Part shown: positions 1-6,002 of the stretch, in pieces | How positions within the stretch are numbered: the stretch's first letter is position 1 | Layout: every line of letters begins with the position of its first letter | Assembly: GCA_025062175.1 (NCBI GenBank) | Contig: JANXAX010000153.1 | Span: 1-6,297 of the forward strand | DNA from: Anaerolineae bacterium | Lineage (GTDB): Bacteria; Chloroflexota; Anaerolineae; 4572-78; NAK82 | Direction: 5' to 3' | Length of the DNA stretch: 6,297 nucleotides | Made by a program: the position numbers and the translations under genes | The notes under the pieces: generated by a model | Database searches by the model: none | What the model was told of the DNA's origin: nothing | Seen by the model: only the letters and a program-made list of their open reading frames with translations

Positions 1-1118
1 AACTTGGCGACCGGGGAGCGCACTTGGCCATGCTCGTCCAGCGCCAACGTCACCAGTCCCTGGGCACCAAACGTGCGCACAAACTCGGTCAGCTCATCCA
101 CCTGCTTGCGGCTATAGCTGGCTGCGCCTGGTACCCTCAGCCCTTTGACGATGCCTCCTGTGGCAAGCGCCTCGGAAAAGATGCGAAACGCACATCCAGC
201 CACCAAGTCCGAGATCTCCACCAGCTCCATCCCGAAGCGCAGGTCAGGGCTGTCTGTGCCGAAGCGGCGCATGGCCTCGGCATAGCTCAGTCGTGGGAAG
301 GGCTTGAAAAGCAACCGGCGGTCGCTGATCTGCTCGATTACAGCGGTGTAAAGACGTTCGACCACATCCATAACATCTTCGCGGTCAACAAAGCTCATCT
401 CGATGTCCAGCTGGGTGAATTCCGGTTGGCGGTCACCGCGTTGATCTTCGTCTCGGAAGCAGCGGGCGATCTGGAAGTAACGTTCGAAGCCAGCCACCAT
501 AAGTAGTTGTTTGAGCTGTTGGGGGCTTTGTGGCAGAGCATAAAATTTGCCGGGATGCAAACGGCTGGGCACCAAGTAGTCCCGCGCCCCTTCGGGGGTG
601 CTTTTGAACAGGATTGGGGTTTCGATCTCGATAAATCCTTCATCGCATAAAAAGTCGCGGATAAATTTCACGACGCGGTGGCGCAAGATGATGTTGCGCT
701 GCATACGCTGGCGACGGAGGTCCAGGTAGCGGTAACGCAGGCGTAGCGCTTCATCCACAGGCGCATCCTCATTGATGTAAAACGGAGGTGTCTTAGCCGT
801 GTTGAGCACGGTGAGCTCATGCGCGGCTACCTCCACTTCGCCAGTGGGTAGGTCGGGATTTTCCATCCCGGGTGGTCGACGGCATACCGTTCCCCTGACC
901 TGAACGACATACTCCAACCGCAAGGTTTCGGCGATTGCATGGGCCTCGGCCGAGTTGTCCGGATTGAACACCACCTGCGCGATCCCCCAACGGTCGCGCA
1001 GATCGATAAAGATCAGCTTCCCGTGGTCACGACGGCGATGCACCCAACCCGCCAATGTGACCATCTGGCCGACATGATCGACACGCAACTCACCACAGGT
1101 GTGCGATTTGAGCGGCAC
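1..1118 (-). CDS. aspS: Aspartyl-tRNA synthetase, bacterial type (5' part; C-terminus beyond window edge)
   Basis: Class II synthetase that attaches aspartate to tRNA(Asp) in the cytoplasm. The minus strand reads from a GTG at 1118 through 372 intact codons to the window edge, about 60% of the usual ~590 residues. Visible in order: an N-terminal OB-fold anticodon-binding domain (about residues 1-105, with 'GWVHRRRDHGKLIFIDLRDR' at 24-43); class II motif 1 (about 145-170, ending 'IEIETPIL'); the conserved 'TPEGARDYLVPSR' (174-186) and 'QSPQQLKQ' (197-204); motif 2 with 'FRDED' at 221-225 and 'QPEFTQLDIE' at 231-240; then the start of the GAD insertion domain typical of bacterial AspRS. Motif 3 lies outside the window. 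The GTG start is preceded by GGGAGGGG, and the protein begins at the family's usual 'HTCGEL' N-terminus. His32 and Gly84 fit the non-discriminating enzyme type (see findings). It lies downstream of proA, same strand, after a 163-bp gap with a stem-loop. Confidence 0.97.
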   Translation of the reverse strand, partial: MPLKSHTCGELRVDHVGQMVTLAGWVHRRRDHGKLIFIDLRDRWGIAQVVFNPDNSAEAHAIAETLRLEYVVQVRGTVCRRPPGMENPDLPTGEVEVAAHELTVLNTAKTPPFYINEDAPVDEALRLRYRYLDLRRQRMQRNIILRHRVVKFIRDFLCDEGFIEIETPILFKSTPEGARDYLVPSRLHPGKFYALPQSPQQLKQLLMVAGFERYFQIARCFRDEDQRGDRQPEFTQLDIEMSFVDREDVMDVVERLYTAVIEQISDRRLLFKPFPRLSYAEAMRRFGTDSPDLRFGMELVEISDLVAGCAFRIFSEALATGGIVKGLRVPGAASYSRKQVDELTEFVRTFGAQGLVTLALDEHGQVRSPVAK

Positions 1119-1121
1119 GTC

Positions 1122-1131
1122 ACCCCTCCCT
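1122..1131 (-). promoter_or_regulatory. Ribosome binding site fixing the aspS GTG start
   Basis: Read on the minus strand, AGGGAGGGGT lies just before the GTG at 1118. The GGAG core is about 7 nt from the start codon. No in-frame ATG offers a better start, and the GTG gives the conserved AspRS N-terminus. Confidence 0.7.
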
Positions 1132-1171
1132 ACCGGTGTTGATTGTTTCGCTGGGAAGTTCACACATACAC

Positions 1172-1209
1172 AAGGGACGCAGAGATTGGTCTTGCTCTCT
1201 GCGTCCTTT
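1172..1209 (-). other. Stem-loop in the proA-aspS gap (possible terminator or aspS leader hairpin)
   Basis: 1172-1185 pairs with 1196-1209 in a 14-bp stem (GGACGCAGAGA against TCTCTGCGTCC is perfect; one G-U pair and two A-U pairs extend it). The loop is 10 nt. On the minus strand it follows the proA stop by about 70 bases and precedes aspS by about 50. There is no long T-run after either arm (only TTT on the plus side), so a classical intrinsic terminator is not shown. A second stem, 1205-1212 with 1234-1242, shares one arm and cannot form at the same time. Possible roles are proA 3' end formation, an aspS leader switch, or a dispersed repeat. Confidence 0.6.
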
Positions 1210-1281
1210 GCCATCGGCACTTCGTTAGTATCGGGCAAAAGGTTATGTGCGCACTTGGCCGCTGCCGAAGACCACCCTCTT

Positions 1282-2502
1282 CTATGTAGTGAGCTCACGT
1301 CGCCCCATTGGCCCGCGCGCATGCAACCGCTGTGTGCTAATCGCAACCTCTGCACCCAACCCAAACTGGCCTCCGTCGGTGAAACGCGTGCTAGCGTTCA
1401 CGTATACGGCGGCCGAATCCACCTCATTGACGAACCGCATAGCGGCGCTGTAATCCTCGGTGAGGATGGCATCTGAGTGATGGGTGCTGTGGGTGTGGAT
1501 GTGTTCGAGTGCTTCATCCAGTCCGTCGACCACCTTGACCGCCAGCACGAGGGAGAGAAACTCAGTGTCAAAGTCGGTCGGGCTGGCCGGCCGTACTGCC
1601 GGATGGCCTTCTAGCACAGCCAGCGCGCGCGGTTCACAACGCAGCTCCACTTGCGCTGTCGCGAGCATATCGGCGACCCGAGGCAAGAACGTCGTCGCGA
1701 TATCCTGGTGGACCAGCAATGTATCCAGTGCGTTGCACACGGTCGGCCGTTGCGTCTTGGCATTGTAGATAATCGGCAATGCCTTGTTCAAATCGGCGGT
1801 CTTGTCCACGTAAATGTGGCAGATGCCCACCCCGCCTGTGATCACGGGGACAGTGGCATTCTGACGGGCGAATTCGTGCAGGCTTGCCCCTCCGCGGGGG
1901 ATGATCATGTCGATATACTGATGCGCGCGCAGCATCTCCAACACAAGCGCTCGATCTTGCGATTCAATCATCTGTACCGCGCCTTCTGGGACACGATGGG
2001 CACGACATGCCTCCACGATGACATGGGTGAGCGCCGCGTTGGTACGGGCTGCTTCCTTGCCACCGCGCAAAATCACCGCATTGCCCGACTTGAGACACAA
2101 GACCGATACATCTACTGTGACATTCGGGCGCGACTCATAGATGACACCGATCACCCCGATCGGCACACGGCGTTTGGCAATCTGTAAACCGTTGGGCAGC
2201 GTTGCCCCGTCGAACATCTCTCCTACTGGGTCGGGCAGCGCGACTACCGCGAGCACATCTTGTGCTATCGCCTGCAGACGCTGCGGCGTGATGAGCAGGC
2301 GATCGATCATCGCCTCACTCAAACCGGCGGCGCGGCCGGCCTCCACATCACGTGCGTTTGCTTCCAGGATGGCGGCTTGACGGGCTATAAGCTGTTCAGC
2401 AATGCCCCGCAATGCACGGTTCTTAGTCTCCGTATCCAGTACTGCGAGCTGACGTGCCGCACGCCGTGCCACTTCACCCTTTTGTTTGATCTCGTCTGAC
2501 AT
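1282..2502 (-). CDS. proA: Gamma-glutamyl phosphate reductase (glutamate-5-semialdehyde dehydrogenase)
   Basis: Second step of proline synthesis from glutamate: NADPH-dependent reduction of L-glutamyl 5-phosphate to glutamate 5-semialdehyde in the cytoplasm, normally after ProB. It belongs to the aldehyde dehydrogenase superfamily. The 406 residues from the ATG at 2502 match the usual ProA length. Diagnostic blocks: 'IGVIYESRPNVTVD' (118-131), 'LRGGKEA' (145-151), 'IIPRGGASL' (200-208), the catalytic cysteine Cys256 in 'QRPTVCNALDTLL' (251-263), and the C-terminal 'NASTRFTDGGQFGLGAE' followed by 'HARGPMG'. An in-frame GTG at 2523 would add seven residues, but GGAG lies 6 nt before the ATG and nothing comparable precedes the GTG, so the ATG is preferred. 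proB is not in the window. It sits 102 bp downstream of glgC and 163 bp upstream of aspS, all on one strand. Complete, with no missing key residue. Confidence 0.97.
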   Translation of the reverse strand: MSDEIKQKGEVARRAARQLAVLDTETKNRALRGIAEQLIARQAAILEANARDVEAGRAAGLSEAMIDRLLITPQRLQAIAQDVLAVVALPDPVGEMFDGATLPNGLQIAKRRVPIGVIGVIYESRPNVTVDVSVLCLKSGNAVILRGGKEAARTNAALTHVIVEACRAHRVPEGAVQMIESQDRALVLEMLRAHQYIDMIIPRGGASLHEFARQNATVPVITGGVGICHIYVDKTADLNKALPIIYNAKTQRPTVCNALDTLLVHQDIATTFLPRVADMLATAQVELRCEPRALAVLEGHPAVRPASPTDFDTEFLSLVLAVKVVDGLDEALEHIHTHSTHHSDAILTEDYSAAMRFVNEVDSAAVYVNASTRFTDGGQFGLGAEVAISTQRLHARGPMGRRELTT

Positions 2503-2508
2503 CTTGTT

Positions 2509-2512
2509 CTCC
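2509..2512 (-). promoter_or_regulatory. Ribosome binding site deciding the proA start
   Basis: GGAG on the minus strand, 6 nt before the ATG at 2502. It lies inside the seven-codon extension that the GTG at 2523 would give, and so argues for the shorter protein. Confidence 0.6.
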
Positions 2513-2571
2513 GCTGTGTTCACATTCGATCTTACTAGAGAGTCTCAATCTTTCTTCTCTCAAGAGTGCGG

Positions 2572-2585
2572 TGCAAAGTGCAAAG
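2572..2585. repeat. Tandem 7-bp repeat TGCAAAG x2 in the glgC-proA gap
   Basis: Two perfect back-to-back copies of TGCAAAG lie in the 102-bp space between glgC and proA. They could be part of a proA control site or chance. I see no convincing promoter or terminator in this gap, which is compatible with read-through from glgC. Confidence 0.5.
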
Positions 2586-2604
2586 ATCGGCGCGCTGCTG
2601 GCAC

Positions 2605-3855
2605 TCATATCGTCGTGCCACTGGGGACCTCGAGCTGCACGAAGTCCTCTTCGCTGCGTCCGGGATGCACCATCACATTGCGCCCCAAACGTGCACCAGT
2701 GGGAATGCGCGCCTGTTCGCCCACCACGGTGATACCAGTGTTGAGCCAGTCCGGCTGGGTGATATTGGGTGTGTTATCATCGCCATAGCCCACGATGGCA
2801 CCCGGTCCAACCACCACACGGCTGTCGAGGATGCACTTATCCACGATTGCCCCTGGTCCAACCCAGGTGTCGTTGAAGATCACAGAACGCCTCACCACGG
2901 CGCCCGGTGCTACGTAGACTCCCGGTGAGAGCACCGATTCTTCCACTCTGCCTCGCACGATACACCCGTTGGAGATGAGGCTGGTCACGACATGCCCTTG
3001 GGGACCGATCTTGCTGGCCGGTCGCTCCTGATCGCGTGTATGGATGACCCAATCCTGGTCATACAGGTTCAGCGGGGGCACTGGCTGCGCCATCTGCAAA
3101 TTCGTCTCCCAGTACGCGTGGATAGTGCCCACATCCACCCAATAGCCCTCGAAGGGATATGCGTAAACACGCGCCTCCTGAACCAACCGCGGAATGACGT
3201 GGTTGCCGAAATCCAAGTCTGGGATTTCAGCGTGGAGCTTCTCCAGGCTGCGCACCAGCACATCGGTGTTGAAAACGTAGATGCCCATCGACGCCAGCGT
3301 GCCCTTGTCACGATTGGGTGGCTTTTCGGTAAACTCGATGACGCGCATCTCCGCATCTACCGTCATAATGCCAAAACGGTGTGTCTCCTCCAGGGGCACC
3401 GTGCGCACAGCGACGGTCAAGTCGGCATGCTGCCGCTCATGGAACGCCAACATCGGGCGATAATCCATTTTATAGACGTGGTCACCGGAGAGGATCAGCA
3501 CGGTGTCAGCACGCTTTTCCAACACAAAGTCCAGATTGCGATAGACGGCATCGGCAGTGCCGCGGTACCAATCACCTGCCTGGCGTCCCAAATAGGGCTG
3601 GCGGAGCTGGATTCCGCCGCGATGTCGGTCGAGATCCCACGGTTTGCCGATGCCGATGTGCTCGTTTAACGAGTGCGGCTGATATTGGGTGAGCACAGCG
3701 ATATCATAGATGCCAGAGTTGACACAGTTGGAAAGGGTGAAATCGATGATACGAAACTTGCCGGCGAATGGCATGGCCGGCTTGGCGCGATATTCACATA
3801 AGACGGAGAGACGTGTGCCGGCACCGCCGGCCATCAGAAGTGCCACGACCCGCAT
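2605..3855 (-). CDS. glgC: Glucose-1-phosphate adenylyltransferase (ADP-glucose pyrophosphorylase)
   Basis: Makes ADP-glucose and pyrophosphate from ATP and glucose 1-phosphate, the committed step of bacterial glycogen synthesis, in the cytoplasm. The 416 residues from the ATG at 3855 are normal for GlgC. The N-terminal nucleotidyltransferase domain has 'GGAGTRL' (10-16), 'RAKPA' (23-27), 'DFTLSNCVNSGI' (38-49), 'DWYRGTADAV' (95-104), the catalytic Asp125 in 'SGDHVYKMDY' (123-132), the glucose-1-phosphate-binding Lys178 in 'EFTEKP' (174-179), and 'GYWVDVGT' (237-244). A C-terminal left-handed beta-helix follows from about 283. The reading frame extends 17 codons upstream, but GAGGGA lies 5 nt before this ATG and the protein then starts directly at the first beta strand, so the longer form is rejected. 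Tyr22 stands where E. coli GlgC has activator-binding Lys39, so allosteric control may differ. No glycogen synthase or branching enzyme lies beside it. Confidence 0.97.
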   Translation of the reverse strand: MRVVALLMAGGAGTRLSVLCEYRAKPAMPFAGKFRIIDFTLSNCVNSGIYDIAVLTQYQPHSLNEHIGIGKPWDLDRHRGGIQLRQPYLGRQAGDWYRGTADAVYRNLDFVLEKRADTVLILSGDHVYKMDYRPMLAFHERQHADLTVAVRTVPLEETHRFGIMTVDAEMRVIEFTEKPPNRDKGTLASMGIYVFNTDVLVRSLEKLHAEIPDLDFGNHVIPRLVQEARVYAYPFEGYWVDVGTIHAYWETNLQMAQPVPPLNLYDQDWVIHTRDQERPASKIGPQGHVVTSLISNGCIVRGRVEESVLSPGVYVAPGAVVRRSVIFNDTWVGPGAIVDKCILDSRVVVGPGAIVGYGDDNTPNITQPDWLNTGITVVGEQARIPTGARLGRNVMVHPGRSEEDFVQLEVPSGTTI

Positions 3856-3860
3856 AAGCG

Positions 3861-3867
3861 TCCCTCT
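3861..3867 (-). promoter_or_regulatory. Ribosome binding site deciding the glgC start
   Basis: AGAGGGA on the minus strand, 5 nt before the ATG at 3855. It supports the 416-residue product over the 433-residue extension. Confidence 0.6.
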
Positions 3868-3894
3868 GCTCGTGCGATGAGTGAGATGATGCGA

Positions 3895-3923
3895 AGTGTA
3901 CCGCAAAAGGACAATGGATGCAA
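3895..3923 (-). promoter_or_regulatory. Candidate glgC promoter
   Basis: On the minus strand TTGCAT (3923-3918) and TACACT (3900-3895) are separated by exactly 17 bp, placing a start about 30-40 nt before the glgC ATG. The -35 matches consensus in only 3 of 6 positions and the -10 in 4 of 6, so this is tentative. An imperfect dyad abuts the -35 box. Confidence 0.35.
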
Positions 3924-3945
3924 AGCCTCTTTAACAGAGAGGGCT
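3924..3945. repeat. Imperfect inverted repeat next to the candidate glgC -35
   Basis: AGCCTCT (3924-3930) is complementary to AGAGGGCT (3938-3945) with one bulged G. It directly adjoins the proposed glgC promoter and could be an operator or a weak hairpin. There is no functional proof in the sequence. Confidence 0.35.
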
Positions 3946-3981
3946 GAAAAATGTTTAGTTGCCCGCTTTATTTATCTTTCT

Positions 3982-4000
3982 AAAAACCTGGGCGACCAGG
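3982..4000 (-). terminator. Small terminator-like hairpin with T5, minus strand, no obvious gene upstream
   Basis: Read on the minus strand: CCTGG, loop TCGC, CCAGG, then TTTTT. The stem is only 5 bp but GC-rich, and the T-run follows immediately, as in a weak intrinsic terminator. It is about 125 bp upstream of the glgC ATG. No minus-strand gene ends here within the window, so it may end an unseen small transcript, act in a long glgC leader, or be chance. Confidence 0.35.
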
Positions 4001-4111
4001 GGTCTTTCTCAACACCCTCCCTGAGCGTATGGTAGCCGCCGAGGCCATGCGGAGCTCAAGTTAGTGCCAAATGGGCAGATGTACCCTAGCTGAGCACCTC
4101 ATTCAGCACGT

Positions 4112-4191
4112 TTAAAGGGGCTTAACTTGTTTCATAGTCTGCTTATCAACCCTTAACCCGATCATTACACGAAGTTAAAACACCGTTAGCT
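4112..4191 (+). promoter_or_regulatory. Phased TTAAC-like hexamer array, Pho-box-like, upstream of the phosphoesterase gene
   Basis: TTA-starting hexamers occur at 4112 (TTAAAG), 4122 (TTAACT), 4143 (TTATCA), 4153 (TTAACC), 4165 (TTACAC), 4175 (TTAAAA) and 4186 (TTAGCT), with a degenerate TTCATA at 4131. Steps are about 10, 9, 12, 10, 12, 10 and 11 bp, roughly one helical turn. Same-face direct repeats of this kind are typical of OmpR/PhoB-family regulators, and Bacillus PhoP boxes are TTAACA-like hexamers spaced by 4-6 bp. The gene downstream encodes an exported phosphoesterase, which suits a Pho-type site. The identity of the regulator is inference. Confidence 0.4.
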
Positions 4192-4202
4192 GCGCGAATT
4201 AT
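4175..4202 (+). promoter_or_regulatory. Candidate promoter of the phosphoesterase gene
   Basis: TTAAAA (4175-4180) and AATTAT (4197-4202) are 16 bp apart. The first is also a repeat of the hexamer array, as in activator-dependent promoters where boxes overlap a poor -35. Transcription would start near 4209, giving a leader of about 100 nt. An alternative TTGACC at 4261 has no good -10 at normal spacing. Confidence 0.3.
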
Positions 4203-4207
4203 CCATG

Positions 4208-4229
4208 GGTAATGGCAGAATTACCTGCC
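4208..4229. repeat. Two overlapping inverted repeats before the phosphoesterase gene
   Basis: GGTAAT (4208-4213) is complementary to ATTACC (4220-4225), and GGCAG (4214-4218) to CTGCC (4225-4229). Both arms are perfect and the two dyads overlap, so only one hairpin could form at a time. The position, near a likely transcription start, suits an operator or a leader structure. Confidence 0.4.
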
Positions 4230-4312
4230 GATTGAACGTGGTGCGAAGGATAACGCCGTGTTGACCGCCCCAATCAAATTGAGAACTATTAGAAAGAAAG
4301 TAGGAGGGAGAT

Positions 4313-5962
4313 ATGTCACGAGAACTTTGGTTTAGTCGTCTGGCTGTCGCTGTTGTGGCGGCCACTCTACTGGTCACAGCCGTCGTTGCACCACAAACCG
4401 TGATGGCCGGTGAACCCGCCCAGTTCAGCGGCGTGGTGTTCGAGGACACGAACCGGAACCTGACGCGCGATGCCGGGGAACCGGGAGTCGCTGGCGTGCG
4501 GGTGTCCAACGGCAAGGAAGTTGTCCAGACCGATGCGGAGGGCAAATACACATTGCCGCGCTACGATGAGATGATCGTCTTCGTCACCAAGCCCGCCGAC
4601 TATGCGGTGCCGGTCAACGAGTATAATGTGCCGCAGTTCTTCTACGTGCACCGCCCGAAAGGCTCCCCAGATGCCATCAAGGAGTATGCGGGCATCGCGC
4701 CGACTGGTGAGCTTCCGGCTTCCGTGGACTTTCCGCTCTTTAAGGCGGAAGCTACGAACAACTTCAAGGCGATCGTTATGGGCGACACCCAGGTGACCGA
4801 TCACATCGAGATCGGCTATCTGCGCGACGGGGCGATCGCCGAGCTGCTCAACACCGATGCCGCCTTCGCTCTGGCAATGGGTGATAATGTCAACGATGTA
4901 CTGTCCCTGTACGATCGCTACCTGGCGGTGATGAGCCAAACGGGCGTGCCCACCTATTATGTGCCTGGCAATCACGACGGCAACTTCGACGCGCCCGAGG
5001 AGAAGTATTTCTTCGAGACCTTCAGCCGCTACTTCGGCCCGTCCTACTACTCGTTCGACTACGGCCAGGTACACTTCGTGGTGCTCGATACGGTATTCTA
5101 TGAGGGTAACAAGAATTACCACGGTGAGATCGATGAGCGCCAGATGGAATGGCTGAAGAACGATCTGTCCTTCGTACCCCAAGACTCCTTGATCGTGCTC
5201 AGTATGCACATCCCGTTGCTCTCGTGGATCGATCGAGATAAGGTGGCCAAGCACGGGGTGGCGAATCGGGATGCGGTGTACCAGCTGGTTCAAGGTCGCA
5301 ACGTGATCGCTCTGGCAGGCCATACGCACACGGTGGAAAACCTCCTACCGGGCGAGGAGGCGGAAGGCTGGGGTGCCCCCATCCAGATCCACCAGATCCT
5401 CGTCGGTGCGGTTTGTGGCTCCTGGTGGACCGGTGATCGGGATGAGCGCGGTCTGCCGCTGAGTTATCAGCGGGATGGAGCGCCGCCTGGCTACATGATC
5501 TTCGAGTTCAACGGCAACAAGTTCGCCACGCAGTATAAGGCCATCGGCAAGCCCCTGGCGCAGCAGATGAACATCTCCTTCACCAGTCGACGGGGTCAAT
5601 ATCTACCCACCGGTGTGCTCTCCGACCTCCCCGCCAATATCATCACCACCGCGGAACTGGACAGCACCGATATCGTCGCCAATATCTGGAACGGCAGTGC
5701 GGAATCGAAGGTCGAGTGCCAGATAGATGATCGTGCACCGGTGGCAGCTACTAAGAACAACTTCATTGCGGACCCCTATGCCCTCCGGCTGCAGCTTGAA
5801 CTGGAAGATTGGCTGCATACCACCTCATCCACCCACATCTGGACGTGCCCGCTGCCGACCGATCTTGAGACCGGTGTGCATCATGTCACGGTAACCACCA
5901 CCGATCGCTACGGTCACACCTACCAGGGCGTCAAGATGTTTGAGGTGTGGGCCACTCACTAA
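4313..5962 (+). CDS. Exported calcineurin-like metallophosphoesterase with N- and C-terminal accessory domains
   Basis: 549 residues starting at an ATG 5 nt after a strong AGGAGG (4302-4307). Residues 1-32 form a Sec signal peptide (charged start, hydrophobic 10-26, likely cut after 'VMA'), so the mature enzyme is exported. Residues about 36-145 are a beta-rich MetallophosN/SdrD-B-like domain with a Ca-binding-type loop 'EDTNRNLTRDAGEPGVAGV' (44-62). The catalytic domain (about 150-345) has the dimetal motifs 'GDTQ' (Asp158), 'GDN' (Asp191), 'GNHD' (Asn220, His221), 'MHIP' (His299) and 'GHTH' (His337, His339). 'GDTQ' carries Gln where many relatives have His. From about 355 to the end is a MetallophosC-type domain, with 'GSWWTGDRDERGLP' and 'DGAPPGYMIFEFNGN'. 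The substrate cannot be read from sequence; a phosphomonoester or phosphodiester is expected. It is a single-gene unit, divergent from glgC, with a strong terminator after it and Pho-box-like repeats before it. Confidence 0.93.
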   Translation: MSRELWFSRLAVAVVAATLLVTAVVAPQTVMAGEPAQFSGVVFEDTNRNLTRDAGEPGVAGVRVSNGKEVVQTDAEGKYTLPRYDEMIVFVTKPADYAVPVNEYNVPQFFYVHRPKGSPDAIKEYAGIAPTGELPASVDFPLFKAEATNNFKAIVMGDTQVTDHIEIGYLRDGAIAELLNTDAAFALAMGDNVNDVLSLYDRYLAVMSQTGVPTYYVPGNHDGNFDAPEEKYFFETFSRYFGPSYYSFDYGQVHFVVLDTVFYEGNKNYHGEIDERQMEWLKNDLSFVPQDSLIVLSMHIPLLSWIDRDKVAKHGVANRDAVYQLVQGRNVIALAGHTHTVENLLPGEEAEGWGAPIQIHQILVGAVCGSWWTGDRDERGLPLSYQRDGAPPGYMIFEFNGNKFATQYKAIGKPLAQQMNISFTSRRGQYLPTGVLSDLPANIITTAELDSTDIVANIWNGSAESKVECQIDDRAPVAATKNNFIADPYALRLQLELEDWLHTTSSTHIWTCPLPTDLETGVHHVTVTTTDRYGHTYQGVKMFEVWATH

Positions 5963-6002
5963 GTTCTATATCAAGGGCCACGGCGTTACCTCAGCACTCA
6001 GC

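Larger units (their letters stand above)
3856..4312. other. Divergent intergenic control region between glgC and the phosphoesterase gene
   Basis: 457 bp without a credible gene; the only ATG-started frames are very short. It separates the minus-strand glgC from the plus-strand phosphoesterase gene and so must hold both promoters. It contains the glgC promoter candidate, a minus-strand terminator-like hairpin (3982-4000), a phased hexamer array (4112-4191), an overlapping inverted repeat (4208-4229), and a strong AGGAGG (4302-4307). The part from about 4003 to 4110 shows nothing I can assign. Confidence 0.8.

Noticed and set aside
24..506. A 160-codon plus-strand frame at the left edge
   Set aside because: The opposite strand reads continuously as AspRS through motifs 1 and 2, so this frame is a shadow.
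1272..1278. AGGGTGG on the minus strand, like the T-box antiterminator core, upstream of aspS
   Set aside because: It sits immediately after the proA stop, before the stem-loop, without the following ACC of the T-box core, a specifier stem or a terminator in the proper order.
1651..2187. A 178-codon plus-strand frame opposite proA, and others nearby
   Set aside because: These are shadows of proA, which has a full-length family match and its catalytic cysteine.
2992..3669. A 225-codon plus-strand frame opposite glgC
   Set aside because: It is antisense to well-conserved GlgC, shows no domain, and has no ribosome binding site or context of its own.
4057..4129. Distant inverted pair CAAGTTA (4057-4063) and TAACTTG (4123-4129)
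   Set aside because: Only 7 bp with a 59-bp gap; expected by chance in a region rich in TTAAC-like words.
4261..4292. TTGACC as -35 with TATTAG as -10 for the phosphoesterase gene
   Set aside because: The spacing is 20 bp, too long for a normal sigma-70 promoter, and hexamers at 17-18 bp are poor matches.
4367..5329. A 320-codon open frame on the minus strand, antisense to the phosphoesterase gene
   Set aside because: It lies wholly opposite a gene with clear catalytic motifs. Its product is a low-complexity run of I, V, H, L, E and R typical of the antisense of GC-ending codons, with no recognisable domain.
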